A DNA stretch of 64,000 nucleotides, taken from positions 62,001 through 126,000 of the forward strand of contig NZ_BMSE01000008.1 of assembly GCF_014648995.1 (NCBI RefSeq), read 5' to 3'. Within the stretch, counting starts at the first letter, position 1; every line of letters starts with the position of its first letter. This document shows, piece after piece, positions 24,847 to 32,972 of this stretch. The notes below the pieces were generated by a model. It saw nothing but the letters and a program-made list of their open reading frames with translations, did no database searches and was not told the DNA's origin. Source of the stretch: Streptomyces massasporeus (GTDB lineage: Bacteria > Actinomycetota > Actinomycetes > Streptomycetales > Streptomycetaceae). A program made the position numbers and the translations under genes.

Positions 24847-26271
24847 TCAACGGCTGTTCACGGATGCCTCGTTCGAGGCAGTGACCACGCCTGGATCAGT
24901 GGAACGTCGCGGCGCCGCGGAGCCTTCCGAGGGCTTGGACCTCGTCAGCCACAGGCCGGTGACCACGGCGGTGGCCACACTGATGGCGCCGGCAGCGAGG
25001 AAAGCGCTGTTGAGGCCGGTCTCGAAGGAGGCGCCGCCGGATTGTCGGGTGCGGACGATGCCCCCGAGCACCGCCACGCCGAGCACCGCACCGATCTGCC
25101 GGGTGGTGCTGCTGATGCCTGAGGCGAGGCCGCCTTCCTGCGGGCTGACCGCTTGGATGGCCGCGCCTGTCAGTGGGGATATGGCCAGTGCGAAGCCGAT
25201 GCCGACGAGCCCCAGCCGCCACCACACGTTGCCGTAGCCGGTGTCGGCATGCACAATGCCGAGCGCCAGCAGTCCCAGGCCGGCCAGGGCCAGGCCGGTG
25301 GTGACCACGATTCGGAAGCCGTACCGGGCGGCGAGTCGGCCCGCGTACGGGCTGACGATCACCATGGCGAGGGATACCGGCAGGGTCTGCAGGCCGGCGC
25401 GCAGGATTGAGCTGCCCTGGACGTACACGAAGAACTGGGAGAAGAAGAACGACGAGCCCATGAGCGCGAACCCCACCACGACCATGGCGGTGTTGGACAC
25501 GGTGAACAGGCGCTGCCCGAACAGCCGCAGCGGCAGCATCGGGGCGGAACGACGGGCTTCGACGGCGACGAAGGCGGCGAGGAGGATCCCCGCGGCGACG
25601 AAGCTGCCCAGGATCATCGGTGAGGTCCAGCCGCGGGTACCCCCCTCGATCAACCCATAGGTCAGTACCCCCACCGCCAGAACGGACAGCACCGTGCCCG
25701 GGATGTCGATCGCCGCTGCGCTCGGGTTGCGGGACTCGCCGAGGTAGCGCAGGCCGGCCAGCAGCAGGACCACGCCGATGGGCAGATTGACCAGGAAGAT
25801 GGCGGGCCAGCCGAAGGCTTGTGTGAGCACGCCGCCGGCCACGGGGCCTGCGGCCAGACCGATTCCGCTGAGTCCGGCCCACAGCCCGATCGCCTTGATT
25901 CGTTCCTGCGGCACGGGATGGGCGGCGGCGAGCAGGGCGAGCGAGGCAGGGCTCAGCGCCGCGGCCCCGATGCCTTGCAGCACCCGGCCGGCGACCAGCC
26001 AGCCGAGCGAGGGCGCGAGGCCGCACAGCAGCGACGCGGCGGTGAACACCGCCACGCCGGTCAGGTACACCCGCTTGCGGCCGAATCGGTCGGCGAAGAC
26101 ACCGCCCGACAGCAGCAGCATGGCGACCAGCAGTACGTACGCGTCGACGATCCATTGCAGTCCGGTCAGCTGAGTGTGCAGCCGGTGCTGCATATCGGGC
26201 AGTGCCGCTCCGACGATCGTGTTGTCGAGCAGGACCATGAATTGGCCTAGGCAGGACACCGTGAGCAGCAC
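24847..26271 (-). CDS. MFS exporter, DHA2 (14-helix) family
   Basis: A 474-residue transporter with FMVLLDNTIVGAALPDMQ, the DHA2 N-terminal signature, the loop-2 motif GGVFADRFGRKRVYL, motif C GLAAGPVAGGVLTQ and about 14 hydrophobic helices. Drug or metabolite export is expected. GTG 26271 gives a short N-terminus, but no earlier start codon exists in frame before a stop. The gene is divergent from a TetR gene and shares a 196-base gap with two operator-like palindromes. Confidence 0.88.
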   Translation of the reverse strand: MLLTVSCLGQFMVLLDNTIVGAALPDMQHRLHTQLTGLQWIVDAYVLLVAMLLLSGGVFADRFGRKRVYLTGVAVFTAASLLCGLAPSLGWLVAGRVLQGIGAAALSPASLALLAAAHPVPQERIKAIGLWAGLSGIGLAAGPVAGGVLTQAFGWPAIFLVNLPIGVVLLLAGLRYLGESRNPSAAAIDIPGTVLSVLAVGVLTYGLIEGGTRGWTSPMILGSFVAAGILLAAFVAVEARRSAPMLPLRLFGQRLFTVSNTAMVVVGFALMGSSFFFSQFFVYVQGSSILRAGLQTLPVSLAMVIVSPYAGRLAARYGFRIVVTTGLALAGLGLLALGIVHADTGYGNVWWRLGLVGIGFALAISPLTGAAIQAVSPQEGGLASGISSTTRQIGAVLGVAVLGGIVRTRQSGGASFETGLNSAFLAAGAISVATAVVTGLWLTRSKPSEGSAAPRRSTDPGVVTASNEASVNSR

Positions 26272-26383
26272 GGTCCGGTTCGATCGACTGCCTGCGGTCG
26301 CATGCGATGCAGCTATGGGATGCCCCTCAATCGTTGGTTACGCCCGGTCGCGGTCGACGCGGGTGGTGATACACCTGAGCGCT

Positions 26384-26456
26384 CTAAAGCAGTCAGCGAC
26401 TGCGTTAGGGCGGCTATAGGGAGGATCGTCTCGCAAACGCAAGTACTGACTGCGTT
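26384..26456. promoter_or_regulatory. Two operator palindromes between MFS exporter and TetR genes
   Basis: Operator 1 at 26384-26408: CTAAAGCAGTC and GACTGCGTTAG, complementary except one position, around AGC. Operator 2 at 26436-26456: AACGCA and TGCGTT nine bases apart. Both share GACTGCGTTA. Operator 2 overlaps the TetR promoter; the TAAGGT -10 box is at 26456-26461. Confidence 0.65.
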
Positions 26457-26467
26457 AAGGTGGTGGC

Positions 26468-27049
26468 ATGAACGAGCGACAGCGAGCCCGGCGGCCCGGC
26501 GGGCGCAGCGCCCGCGTCGGCGCGCAGGTGCATCAGGCCGTCACCGGCCTGATCAGTGAGCGCGGCTACGGCAACTTCACCGTCGGCGATGTCGCAGCCC
26601 GCGCGGGCGTAGCCGACAGCAGCATCTACCGCAGGTGGGGCGACCTGGAAACCCTGCTCACCGACGTGGCGCTCACCCGCCTCAACGCGCAGTCGCCGAT
26701 GCCCGACACCGGGAGCCTCGCCGGTGACCTGCGCACCTACGCGGCCCAAGTGGCCCGCGAGATCACCGGACCCGACGGCCCGGCGGTGCTGCACCTGGCC
26801 GTCGCCCTGTCGAGCAGCGGTCAGCAGGGGCTGCAAGCCGGCGCCGACCTCCGCGCCGAACGCACCCGGCAACTGCAGTCCATGCTCGATCGCGCCCGCG
26901 ACCGCGGCGAGCGCGCACTCGACGCGTCCGAGGTGCTGGACCACATCCTGGCCCCGATGTATATCCGCGCCTTGTTCGGCATGGTCCCGCTCACCCCGGA
27001 CTACATCGACGGGCTGGTCGACCGACTTGTCCGGTCTCGCTCAAGATGA
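26468..27049 (+). CDS. TetR-family repressor of the MFS exporter (3-prime end altered by transposon)
   Basis: A 193-residue TetR protein (VHQAVTGLISERGYGNFTVG, VAARAGVADSSIYRRWGDLE) with a TetR_C-type domain (AVLHLAVALSSSGQQGL). The ATG is leaderless after TAAGGT. The last residues VRSRSR and the stop are encoded by the left end of the transposon starting at 27028; in the reconstructed empty site the protein would end DRLP. The core domain is intact, so function is probably kept. Confidence 0.87.
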   Translation: MNERQRARRPGGRSARVGAQVHQAVTGLISERGYGNFTVGDVAARAGVADSSIYRRWGDLETLLTDVALTRLNAQSPMPDTGSLAGDLRTYAAQVAREITGPDGPAVLHLAVALSSSGQQGLQAGADLRAERTRQLQSMLDRARDRGERALDASEVLDHILAPMYIRALFGMVPLTPDYIDGLVDRLVRSRSR

Positions 27050-27094
27050 GGCAGCGTGAGTGCCTGACCTGGAGTGCCTCAGTTTGAGCGAGAC
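27028..27094. repeat. Left transposon end: terminal repeat and transposase sites
   Basis: One 20-base site (GTCTCGCTCAAGATGAGGCA, 27034-27053) points outward and a second in opposite orientation is at 27075-27094 (TGCCTCAGTTTGAGCGAGAC). A partial CTCGCTCAA is at 27111-27119. The 184-base gap to the cargo gene holds nothing else. Confidence 0.82.
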
Positions 27095-27233
27095 GGGGCG
27101 GATTGGCTGGCTCGCTCAATCCTGTTGGCGCTCTTTGAAATTCCCACCCGCGCTCGCCGTGTTCCTCCAGACCTGCTCATCTCAGGTCCCCGCGCTGGAT
27201 GGCATGTGGCTGGCTCGGCCTCGACGCCCCCGC

Positions 27234-28556
27234 TCAGCTCTCCCCGGGCAGCGGGTGTTCCTTGACGAAGTGGCGGAGCTCCGCGGTGAGGCCGACCGGG
27301 TTGTCGAACTGGACGAGGGTGCGGGCGTCGGGTATCTCCACGTAGCGGGCGTTCGGCAGCAGCTCCGCGAGACGACGCCCCGTGGCGGGCGGCATCATGC
27401 GGTCCTCGGCGCCCCAGGCGACCAGTGCTGGGCGAGTGAAAGAAGGCAGGCTCGCAGCGGCCTTCAGGTAGCAGTCCGGGTCCGCGCTGCGGCAGAACTT
27501 GGCGAAGTCGCGCCGGATGTCGCGGCTGCTCAGCAGTGGGCCGTACCAGCGGGCGATCAGCTCCTTCGGGAGCCGCTTCTTCGCCATCCCGCCGAGTGAC
27601 GTCTGCATGCGAGCCAGGGCCGGGAAGCGGAAGGACTGGAGGAGGAGGAAGAGGCCGCCGGGAATCTTGCTGGCCCGGTGGAGTGTTCTGCCCTGAATGC
27701 CCGGTGGGTAGTTGTCCAGGGCCTCGCAGGAGGTGAGGACGAGCCGGGCGATGCGATGGTCTCGTACGCCGACAAGGAGTTGAGCCGTTCCGGTGTCGTT
27801 CTGGACGAGGGTGACATCCTGGAGGTCCAGGCAGTCCATGAACTCGGCCAGAAGCGACGCGATGCCGTGCGCGGACAGGTCGGCGTCCGGCTGCATCGGC
27901 CGCCGGTGGCTGCCGATCGGGAGTACGGGGACCAGCACACGGAAGTCGGGCCGGAGGTCGGAGACGACCTCGCTCCACACCGACTCGTCGAAGCCGAGGC
28001 CGTGAGCCAGGACCACGACGGGGCCGTCACCGCCCGTGTCCTCGTAGTCGATCGTCCCTGCGCTCAACTCGATCTCGGGCATGGCGCTGCCTCCGGCTCG
28101 GTCGCACTTTTCTTGATAGATCGTTCTAGTGAGAGATATGGCCCGGGTGCCGAGATCCGTGTGGCCTGCCTGCATGGGGGCAGCGGCGACCAGCAGTGCG
28201 GCGAACACGATGGGGGCTGCTGTCTGGTACCCCATCCAGACTTCACCCCCGGCGCTGCTGCCCTGTCGCGCCATCAGAAGGCCGATCAAGGCCGCCAACA
28301 CCCAGCCACTGTCGTAGGCAATCATGAGCTGCGTGTAGGTGCGCAACGACCGGCTGCGCGTGTATCTGATCTCGATGCCGCCGCCGATCAGCAGGGCCAT
28401 GCCTGAGACGACCATCAGCCAGGTCGGCGTGCCGAGTAACCGGCCGAGCGGGGCGGCGCCGGCGATGTAGGCAGCGGCGAGCAACACCTTGAAGGCGCCG
28501 TCGGCGATGGCGCCCACCGTCTGGCGGGTCACCCGCGGTGCCACGGCCTGGGCCAT
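27234..28556 (-). CDS. Fusion: four-helix membrane domain + alpha/beta hydrolase (transposon cargo)
   Basis: One open frame of 440 residues. Residues 1-158 hold four hydrophobic helices (e.g. VLLAAAYIAGAAPLGRLLG, APIVFAALLVAAAPM). Residues 159-440 begin MPEIELSAGTIDYEDTG, a normal hydrolase start, with HGLGFDESVW and VQNDTGTAQ (Asp nucleophile, haloalkane-dehalogenase-like). The usual C-terminal catalytic His is not visible (VEIPDARTLVQFDNP). A ribosome site GGAGG and a TAGATCGTTCTA operator-like sequence (28117-28128) precede residue 159, so these were probably two genes joined by loss of a stop, and internal initiation may still occur. GAGGAGG precedes ATG 28556. Confidence 0.75.
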   Translation of the reverse strand: MAQAVAPRVTRQTVGAIADGAFKVLLAAAYIAGAAPLGRLLGTPTWLMVVSGMALLIGGGIEIRYTRSRSLRTYTQLMIAYDSGWVLAALIGLLMARQGSSAGGEVWMGYQTAAPIVFAALLVAAAPMQAGHTDLGTRAISLTRTIYQEKCDRAGGSAMPEIELSAGTIDYEDTGGDGPVVVLAHGLGFDESVWSEVVSDLRPDFRVLVPVLPIGSHRRPMQPDADLSAHGIASLLAEFMDCLDLQDVTLVQNDTGTAQLLVGVRDHRIARLVLTSCEALDNYPPGIQGRTLHRASKIPGGLFLLLQSFRFPALARMQTSLGGMAKKRLPKELIARWYGPLLSSRDIRRDFAKFCRSADPDCYLKAAASLPSFTRPALVAWGAEDRMMPPATGRRLAELLPNARYVEIPDARTLVQFDNPVGLTAELRHFVKEHPLPGES

Positions 28557-28588
28557 GAGCGTCCTCCTCAAGGTCGTCCCGACTGGTT

Positions 28589-28605
28589 CCGTAATGAGAT
28601 TACGG
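28589..28605. promoter_or_regulatory. TetR operator in the transposon cargo
   Basis: CCGTAATGAGATTACGG is a perfect 7-3-7 palindrome in the 62-base gap between the divergent fusion gene and TetR gene. Control of both by the TetR protein is the simplest reading. Confidence 0.72.
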
Positions 28606-28618
28606 CAATAATCAAACT

Positions 28619-29248
28619 ATGAGAATGACTAGAGCGGAGGCCAAGGAACGCAACCGCCGCGCCTTGCTGGACGCCGCGTTCCAGGTCGTTTCCCGGGACG
28701 GATACCGGGCCAGGCTTGAGGAGATCGCCGAACGCGCCGACCTGACCACCGGCGCCATCTACTCACTGTTCGGGAGCAAGAACGGCCTGGTGGTCGCCCT
28801 GGTCGCCGACTACCTGCGGCCGTACTACGAGGAGATCGAGCAGGCGGTTCCCGCTGGGCTTGATCTGCTGGAGGCGGTCGACGCCTTTGCCCGGTACTAC
28901 CGGCGCAGTTGTGACGCCCCGGACGCGCTGTCTCGCCTGTCGCTCCAGATCACCTTGCTGGACATGGCCCTGCATCACCCAGAGCTGGGAGCCCAGCTCG
29001 CCACTTCCATCCGGGCGCAGGAGAACCATCTGGTCGCGCTGTTCACCGGGAGGTCGCACAACGGAAGCGTCGTGACGTCGCAACAGGCACAACGCCTGAC
29101 CACAGCGCTCAGGGCGCTGTTTGTCGGCCTCGGCCAGGGCGTCCCTCTCGGTCTTGCCCCTGGTGCTGACGAGCAGTACTTCGCCGACGTTGCCCGTGCT
29201 CTGGCATCCGGGGTGTCCCTCATCGATCACGACGCGGATCCTTCGTGA
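28619..29248 (+). CDS. TetR-family regulator (transposon cargo)
   Basis: A 209-residue protein: MRMTRAEAKERNRRALLDAA, then VVSRDGYRARLEEIAERADLTTGAIYSLFGSK, a typical TetR helix-turn-helix, and a helical ligand domain with QAQRLTTALRALFVGLGQGV. It lies divergent from the membrane-hydrolase fusion with a palindrome between. Its stop is three bases from the end of the broken transposition genes, with no terminator visible. Confidence 0.88.
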   Translation: MRMTRAEAKERNRRALLDAAFQVVSRDGYRARLEEIAERADLTTGAIYSLFGSKNGLVVALVADYLRPYYEEIEQAVPAGLDLLEAVDAFARYYRRSCDAPDALSRLSLQITLLDMALHHPELGAQLATSIRAQENHLVALFTGRSHNGSVVTSQQAQRLTTALRALFVGLGQGVPLGLAPGADEQYFADVARALASGVSLIDHDADPS

Positions 29249-29251
29249 CGG

Positions 29252-30473
29252 TCAGTCAGGTGAGGCGTCTTCGGGTTCACCGTCGTGCGTCAGATCTGCG
29301 ACGACTTCCACCAGGCCGACAAGGCCGTTGCGGAGCCACGGGAGCGTGATGCCTCGGGGGCGGTGGTCCAGGCGGAAGGCTTGCTCGAACTCGATTTGGG
29401 TGGTGTCGGTGAGGTGCGCGACTTTGCGTTCGGTCTCCGGTCGCTGTGCGAGGGAGATGAGTAGTTTCGTGAACCTGGCGACTTGGGGGTAGTTGGCGGC
29501 CCGGTGGAAGCGCTGCGATCGGATGAGGTCGAAGCGGTCCGGGAGGGTCTTGGAGCCGGGCCGGTAGATGCGTGCGAGCACGGAGTCCCGGTCGCCGCGC
29601 ACCAGTGCCCGTCGGTCGATCTCTCTCCAGAAGCGCTCGCAGTGGCGGTAGGTGGTTCCCAGAGCGAACGTCCCGTGCCGGCGTTCCAGCCGGTCGAGGA
29701 GGCGCTGGGCGCGGACGACTTCTGGAGCGTGGGAGAGGTCGATCTGAACGGCGCGTGCGGGCCGAGCCCAGCAGATGCCGCCCCGTCGAGACCGCCCGAA
29801 GCAGCCGGTAAAAGGCGGCCCGCGACGGCATCGCCACCGTCCCGGTGCCGTGCTCGTCCGCCAGCAGACGTTCGACCTGGCGCCGCAGTACCTGCGCGGA
29901 CACGGTCGCCTCATCGGTCCGACTGCTGACGACCTTCTCGATCGCCGCCACCACTCGCGGATCGGCCCGGCCCGTCCCCGTGGCGGGCTTGACCAGCCGC
30001 CTGTCCACCAGCCCCGCCACCCCCTCCCGCTCGAAACGGGTGCGTAGCCGCTGCAGGGTACTCAAGGCCACCTCCTCGCCGGCCTCCAGAAGTTCGGCGA
30101 GTTTGGCCAGCTCCCGCTGGCGCACCGAGCGCACGTCCGGGTCGTACTCGGCCCTCACCGGCATGCCGGGATCAGCATCCGGGCGGCCGGTCATCAGCTC
30201 GGTCAGGTGCCGCTGCCACCACCTCACCCGCTCCGCCTCCTCCTAGGGCAGGCCATTCAGCACCCCTTCTTCCGGCAGCGGCGGGCGGGACGGACCTGTG
30301 CCGAGCACGGCGAATCCCTCGGAGGCCAGCAGATGGCCCAGCAGCACGACGCTCGCGGCCTGGGCATCATCGACCAGCCGCACCGCCGTCCCGTGCAGAG
30401 CGACGACGCTGTGCTCACGACCTTCGTAGCGGACCCGGTCACCCAGCGACAGAAGCCGCGGACGTGCTGGCAT
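29252..30473 (-). pseudogene. Broken tnsB-like transposase fused by deletion to a TniQ-like tail
   Basis: From ATG 30473 the frame reads MPARPRLLSLGDRVRYEG..., the N-terminus of actinobacterial TnsB/TniA (Mu-type) transposases, to an in-frame TAG at 30243-30245. It then continues in the same frame (RWWQRHLTELMTGRPDADPG, VSSRTDEATVSAQVLRRQVE) to about 29750 and stops matching. The DDE catalytic domain and the ATPase gene are missing. The rest, read in another frame to 29252 (YRPGSKTLPDRFDLIRSQRF, AANYPQVARFTKLL), resembles the C-terminal part of a TniQ/TnsD-like protein; that part of the assignment is less sure. Confidence 0.72.
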
Positions 30474-31260
30474 CGCTCCCCACCTCCCTCGCCGCGACGG
30501 GTGCCGGATGCACCACCGTCGCCGCCGACAGCCGCTCGCCGACCAGATCCACGGCCAGCTCCCGGCGCCAGCGCAGATGGAAGAGCACCGGCAGTACGGC
30601 GATCGGATCTCCGACCGCCCGGACCCCGGCAAGCAAGCCTTGCGGCTGGGTGAACGCCGCCCGCAGACACTCCGCCACCAGCTCACGCCGTATCCGCGGA
30701 TGCCGATAGCCCGACAGCCAGCGCAGATTCGCTGCCTGCACTGGATCGATCACCCCGACCCGCTTGTAGCTCCAGCCGACTCGGGCGCAGGCCACTGCCG
30801 TAGCCGTGAACTTCGCCGCGTCCTCCGGCTCGACCAGCTCATCCGGACGCACGTCCAGGACCACCGCCCTGCCGTCCCGACGGCGTACGAAATAGTTCGG
30901 CGTGTGCCTGATCCGCCGACGCCCGCCGCCGGACCGCCATGACAGCCGAAACGGCTGGGAAGGCACCCCGATCACCTCCGGGTCGGCATCCAGCCGCATC
31001 AGGTGGCTCAGCTCCACCCACGACTCGTAACCCACCAATTCGGCGCTGGTCGCAGCCCAGTATCAGCCGGGGAAATGACGCTGCCCCCGGCGCGACGGAA
31101 ACACCCGAACCTGCCCGACAGCCTCGAAGCAGATAGGCCACACCACCTCAAGCGGCCCACCTTGTGACTCGCCCCGGCTGTCGACGTACTCCAGCCAGAA
31201 GTCACCTGCCTCCACCAGCCACCCCCACTCGGCGCGCTGACCAGCCGTAACGACCGTAGA
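30439..31260 (-). pseudogene. tnsA-like transposon endonuclease gene with nonsense codon
   Basis: The downstream part (LVGYESWVELSHLMRLDADPEV..., RIRHTPNYFVRRRDGRAVVLDVRPDE) is a TnsA-type endonuclease domain, with the D-x-R-P-D catalytic area. Reading further upstream in frame gives VWPICFEAVGQVRVFPSRRG then QRHFPG, the usual TnsA N-terminus, separated by a TGA at 31063-31065 where family members have a residue (probably TGG changed to TGA). No intact start is visible upstream. It overlaps the tnsB-like start by 35 bases. Confidence 0.75.
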
Positions 31261-31276
31261 AGGCAGAGCGAATCGC

Positions 31277-31384
31277 TGCCTCAGGTTGACCGAGACACCG
31301 CACCGAATGCCCGAGATTGAGCGAGACGTGTGACCAGATGCCTCACAAAGACCGGGACTGCCTCAACTACACGGAGACGGGACA
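31277..31384. repeat. Right transposon end: four 20-base transposase sites
   Basis: Sites start at 31277, 31308, 31339 and 31359 (consensus TGCCTCAnnnTGAGCGAGAC, all in one orientation). The first three are exactly 31 bases apart and the last two abut. The array ends six bases before the terminal ACA at 31382-31384. Repeated sites with tighter packing at the right end are typical of Tn7-like ends. Confidence 0.85.
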
Positions 31385-31417
31385 CGACTGCCGTGACCGG
31401 CCACGTGGTGTGGCGCA

Positions 31418-31443
31418 CTATTGCAAGCAGGTGCTTGCAATAG
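31418..31443. promoter_or_regulatory. 26-base perfect palindrome upstream of the XRE gene
   Basis: CTATTGCAAGCA and TGCTTGCAATAG form a 12-2-12 perfect inverted repeat, 27 bases before the XRE start and 29 bases outside the transposon. Likely autoregulatory operator of the XRE regulator. Confidence 0.75.
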
Positions 31444-31469
31444 TTAGCGGAGTGCTGCACTGTGGAGGC

Positions 31470-32126
31470 ATGGCATCGCTCAACGTCGGCAATCTCGGTG
31501 ACTATCTGCGCGAGCAGCGGCGCACTGCGCAGCTCTCGTTGCGGCAGCTCGCCGATGCCGCCGGGGTGTCCAATCCGTATCTGAGCCAGATCGAGCGCGG
31601 GCTGCGCAAGCCGAGCGCGGAGGTGCTGCAACAGGTCGCCAAGGCGCTGCGGATCTCCGCCGAGACGTTGTACGTCCGGGCCGGCATCCTCGACGCCGAG
31701 CGGGACCGGGACGAGGTGGAGACGCGGGCCGTCATCCTCGCCGACCCGACGCTGAACGAGCGGCAGAAGCAGGTGCTGCTGCAGATCTACGAGTCCTTCC
31801 GCAAGGAGAACGGGTTCGGGATCGGCGACGGCATCGATGTCCCGAGCGCCGAAGACGGCCCCCGCGGCGCGGGCGTCGTCGGTGTCGTCACCGGTGACGG
31901 TGCGGTGAGCGTGAACGGGGATGCTCCCGACGCCGACGTCGGTATCGAGATATCGCCGACCGGGTCGGCCGACGGTGGTCAGCCCGCCCGGCGCCGTAGC
32001 CGTAAGACCGCCGGCAAGGGCGCCGGCAAGAGCGACAGCACGAACGACGGTGGTACGACCGCCACCCGCCGGACCCGCAAGAGCACCGGCGGCAGCGACA
32101 CCGATCCGCAGCAGACGGCCGGCTGA
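31470..32126 (+). CDS. XRE-family regulator with low-complexity C-terminal tail
   Basis: A 218-residue protein. Residues 8-65 are a Cro/CI-type helix-turn-helix (LGDYLREQRRTAQLSLRQLA, SNPYLSQIERGLRKPSAEVL), followed by a helical section ending about 115 (NERQKQVLLQIYESFRKENG). The tail is Gly/Thr/Arg/Lys-rich (ARRRSRKTAGKGAGK), probably disordered and DNA-binding. GGAGG directly before the ATG is close for a ribosome site. It is followed by an HBHA-like gene, a conserved Streptomyces pairing. Confidence 0.85.
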   Translation: MASLNVGNLGDYLREQRRTAQLSLRQLADAAGVSNPYLSQIERGLRKPSAEVLQQVAKALRISAETLYVRAGILDAERDRDEVETRAVILADPTLNERQKQVLLQIYESFRKENGFGIGDGIDVPSAEDGPRGAGVVGVVTGDGAVSVNGDAPDADVGIEISPTGSADGGQPARRRSRKTAGKGAGKSDSTNDGGTTATRRTRKSTGGSDTDPQQTAG

Positions 32127-32214
32127 GCCGGACCAGGGCATGGGCCGCCCGCCGCGGATCACACAACCCTCAGCCGAACCCTCAAGCGAGACAGAATCCG
32201 GGAGGACCATCACC

Positions 32215-32883
32215 ATGGCCATCACCGACGACCTGCGCAAGACCTTCAGCGACCCGACGCCGCTCTACTTCGCCGCAGGCACCGCCGACCTCGCCCTTCA
32301 GCAGGCCAAGAAGGTGCCGGCCCTGGTGGAGCAGCTGCGCTCCGAGGCCCCCGCGCGGATCGAAGCCGTGCGCAACACCGACACCAAGGCGGTCCAGGAG
32401 AAGGCGTCCGCCCGGGCCAAGGAGGCCTCCGCCCGCGTCAAGGAGACGCAGGAGACCCTTCAGACCAAGGTCACGGCGTTCATCGGCTCCCTCGACTCCG
32501 ACTTCAAGAAGCTCGGCAGCAACCTCGACGCGGACCTGAAGAAGTTCGGCGAGAACGCCCAGGACTTCGCGCTGCGCGGCGTCGGCGTGGCCGCCGAGTA
32601 CGCCGTCAAGGCCCGCGAGACCTACGAGAAGGTCGCCGAGCACGGTGAGCAGGCCGTGCGCACCTGGCGCGGCGAGGCCGCCGACAGCATCGAGGACGTC
32701 GCCGAGGGCGTCGAGGAGCTGGCCGTGGCCGTCGAGCCGAAGCCGAAGCCGCAGCCGGTCGAGGTCAAGGAGGAGCCGGCCAAGCCGGCCGCCGCCGCCC
32801 CGGCGAAGAAGGCCCCCGCGGCCAAGAAGGCCCCGGTGCGCAAGCCCACCACCGCGAAGAAGACCACCCCGCCCGCGAAGTAG
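32215..32883 (+). CDS. Heparin-binding-hemagglutinin (HBHA)-like protein
   Basis: A 222-residue protein: long amphipathic coiled-coil region (about 5-165; QEKASARAKEASARVKETQE) and a Lys/Ala/Pro-rich tail (PAKKAPAAKKAPVRKPTT) like that of mycobacterial HBHA. No signal peptide. In mycobacteria the tail binds sulfated glycans and the coiled coil polymerises; in Streptomyces the role is unknown. GGAGGA at 32201-32206 sets ATG 32215. Confidence 0.83.
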   Translation: MAITDDLRKTFSDPTPLYFAAGTADLALQQAKKVPALVEQLRSEAPARIEAVRNTDTKAVQEKASARAKEASARVKETQETLQTKVTAFIGSLDSDFKKLGSNLDADLKKFGENAQDFALRGVGVAAEYAVKARETYEKVAEHGEQAVRTWRGEAADSIEDVAEGVEELAVAVEPKPKPQPVEVKEEPAKPAAAAPAKKAPAAKKAPVRKPTTAKKTTPPAK

Positions 32884-32972
32884 GGCGGCGGAGCGATCAC
32901 ACGGGCCGGGCACCCTGGGGGTGTCCGGCCCGTTGTACGGGTACGGTGACGGCGTAGGACGAGCCGAGTCAG

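Larger units (their letters stand above)
27028..31384. mobile_element. Degenerate Tn7/Tn5053-like transposon, 4,357 bases, with hydrolase-TetR cargo
   Basis: The ends are TGTCCGGTCTC... and ...GAGACGGGACA, imperfect inverted repeats matching at about 20 of 26 positions. A perfect 5-base duplication CGACT lies outside each end (27023-27027 and 31385-31389). Arrays of the 20-base site TGCCTCAnnnTGAGCGAGAC occur inside both ends, four at the right and two clear ones at the left. Broken tnsA and tnsB/tniQ-like genes lie at the right. Cargo is a TetR gene divergent from a membrane-hydrolase fusion. The machinery cannot work, so any further movement would need transposase in trans. Confidence 0.88.

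Noticed and set aside
28106..28555. Separate membrane-protein gene ending before the hydrolase
   Set aside because: No stop codon exists between it and the hydrolase in the given sequence, so it was annotated as one fused frame with the two-gene origin noted.
31277..31378. Regularly spaced 20-base repeats that look like a small CRISPR array
   Set aside because: Spacing includes abutting copies, spacers are only 11 bases, the same repeats lie at the other end of a transposon with a target duplication, and no cas genes are present. They are transposase-binding sites.
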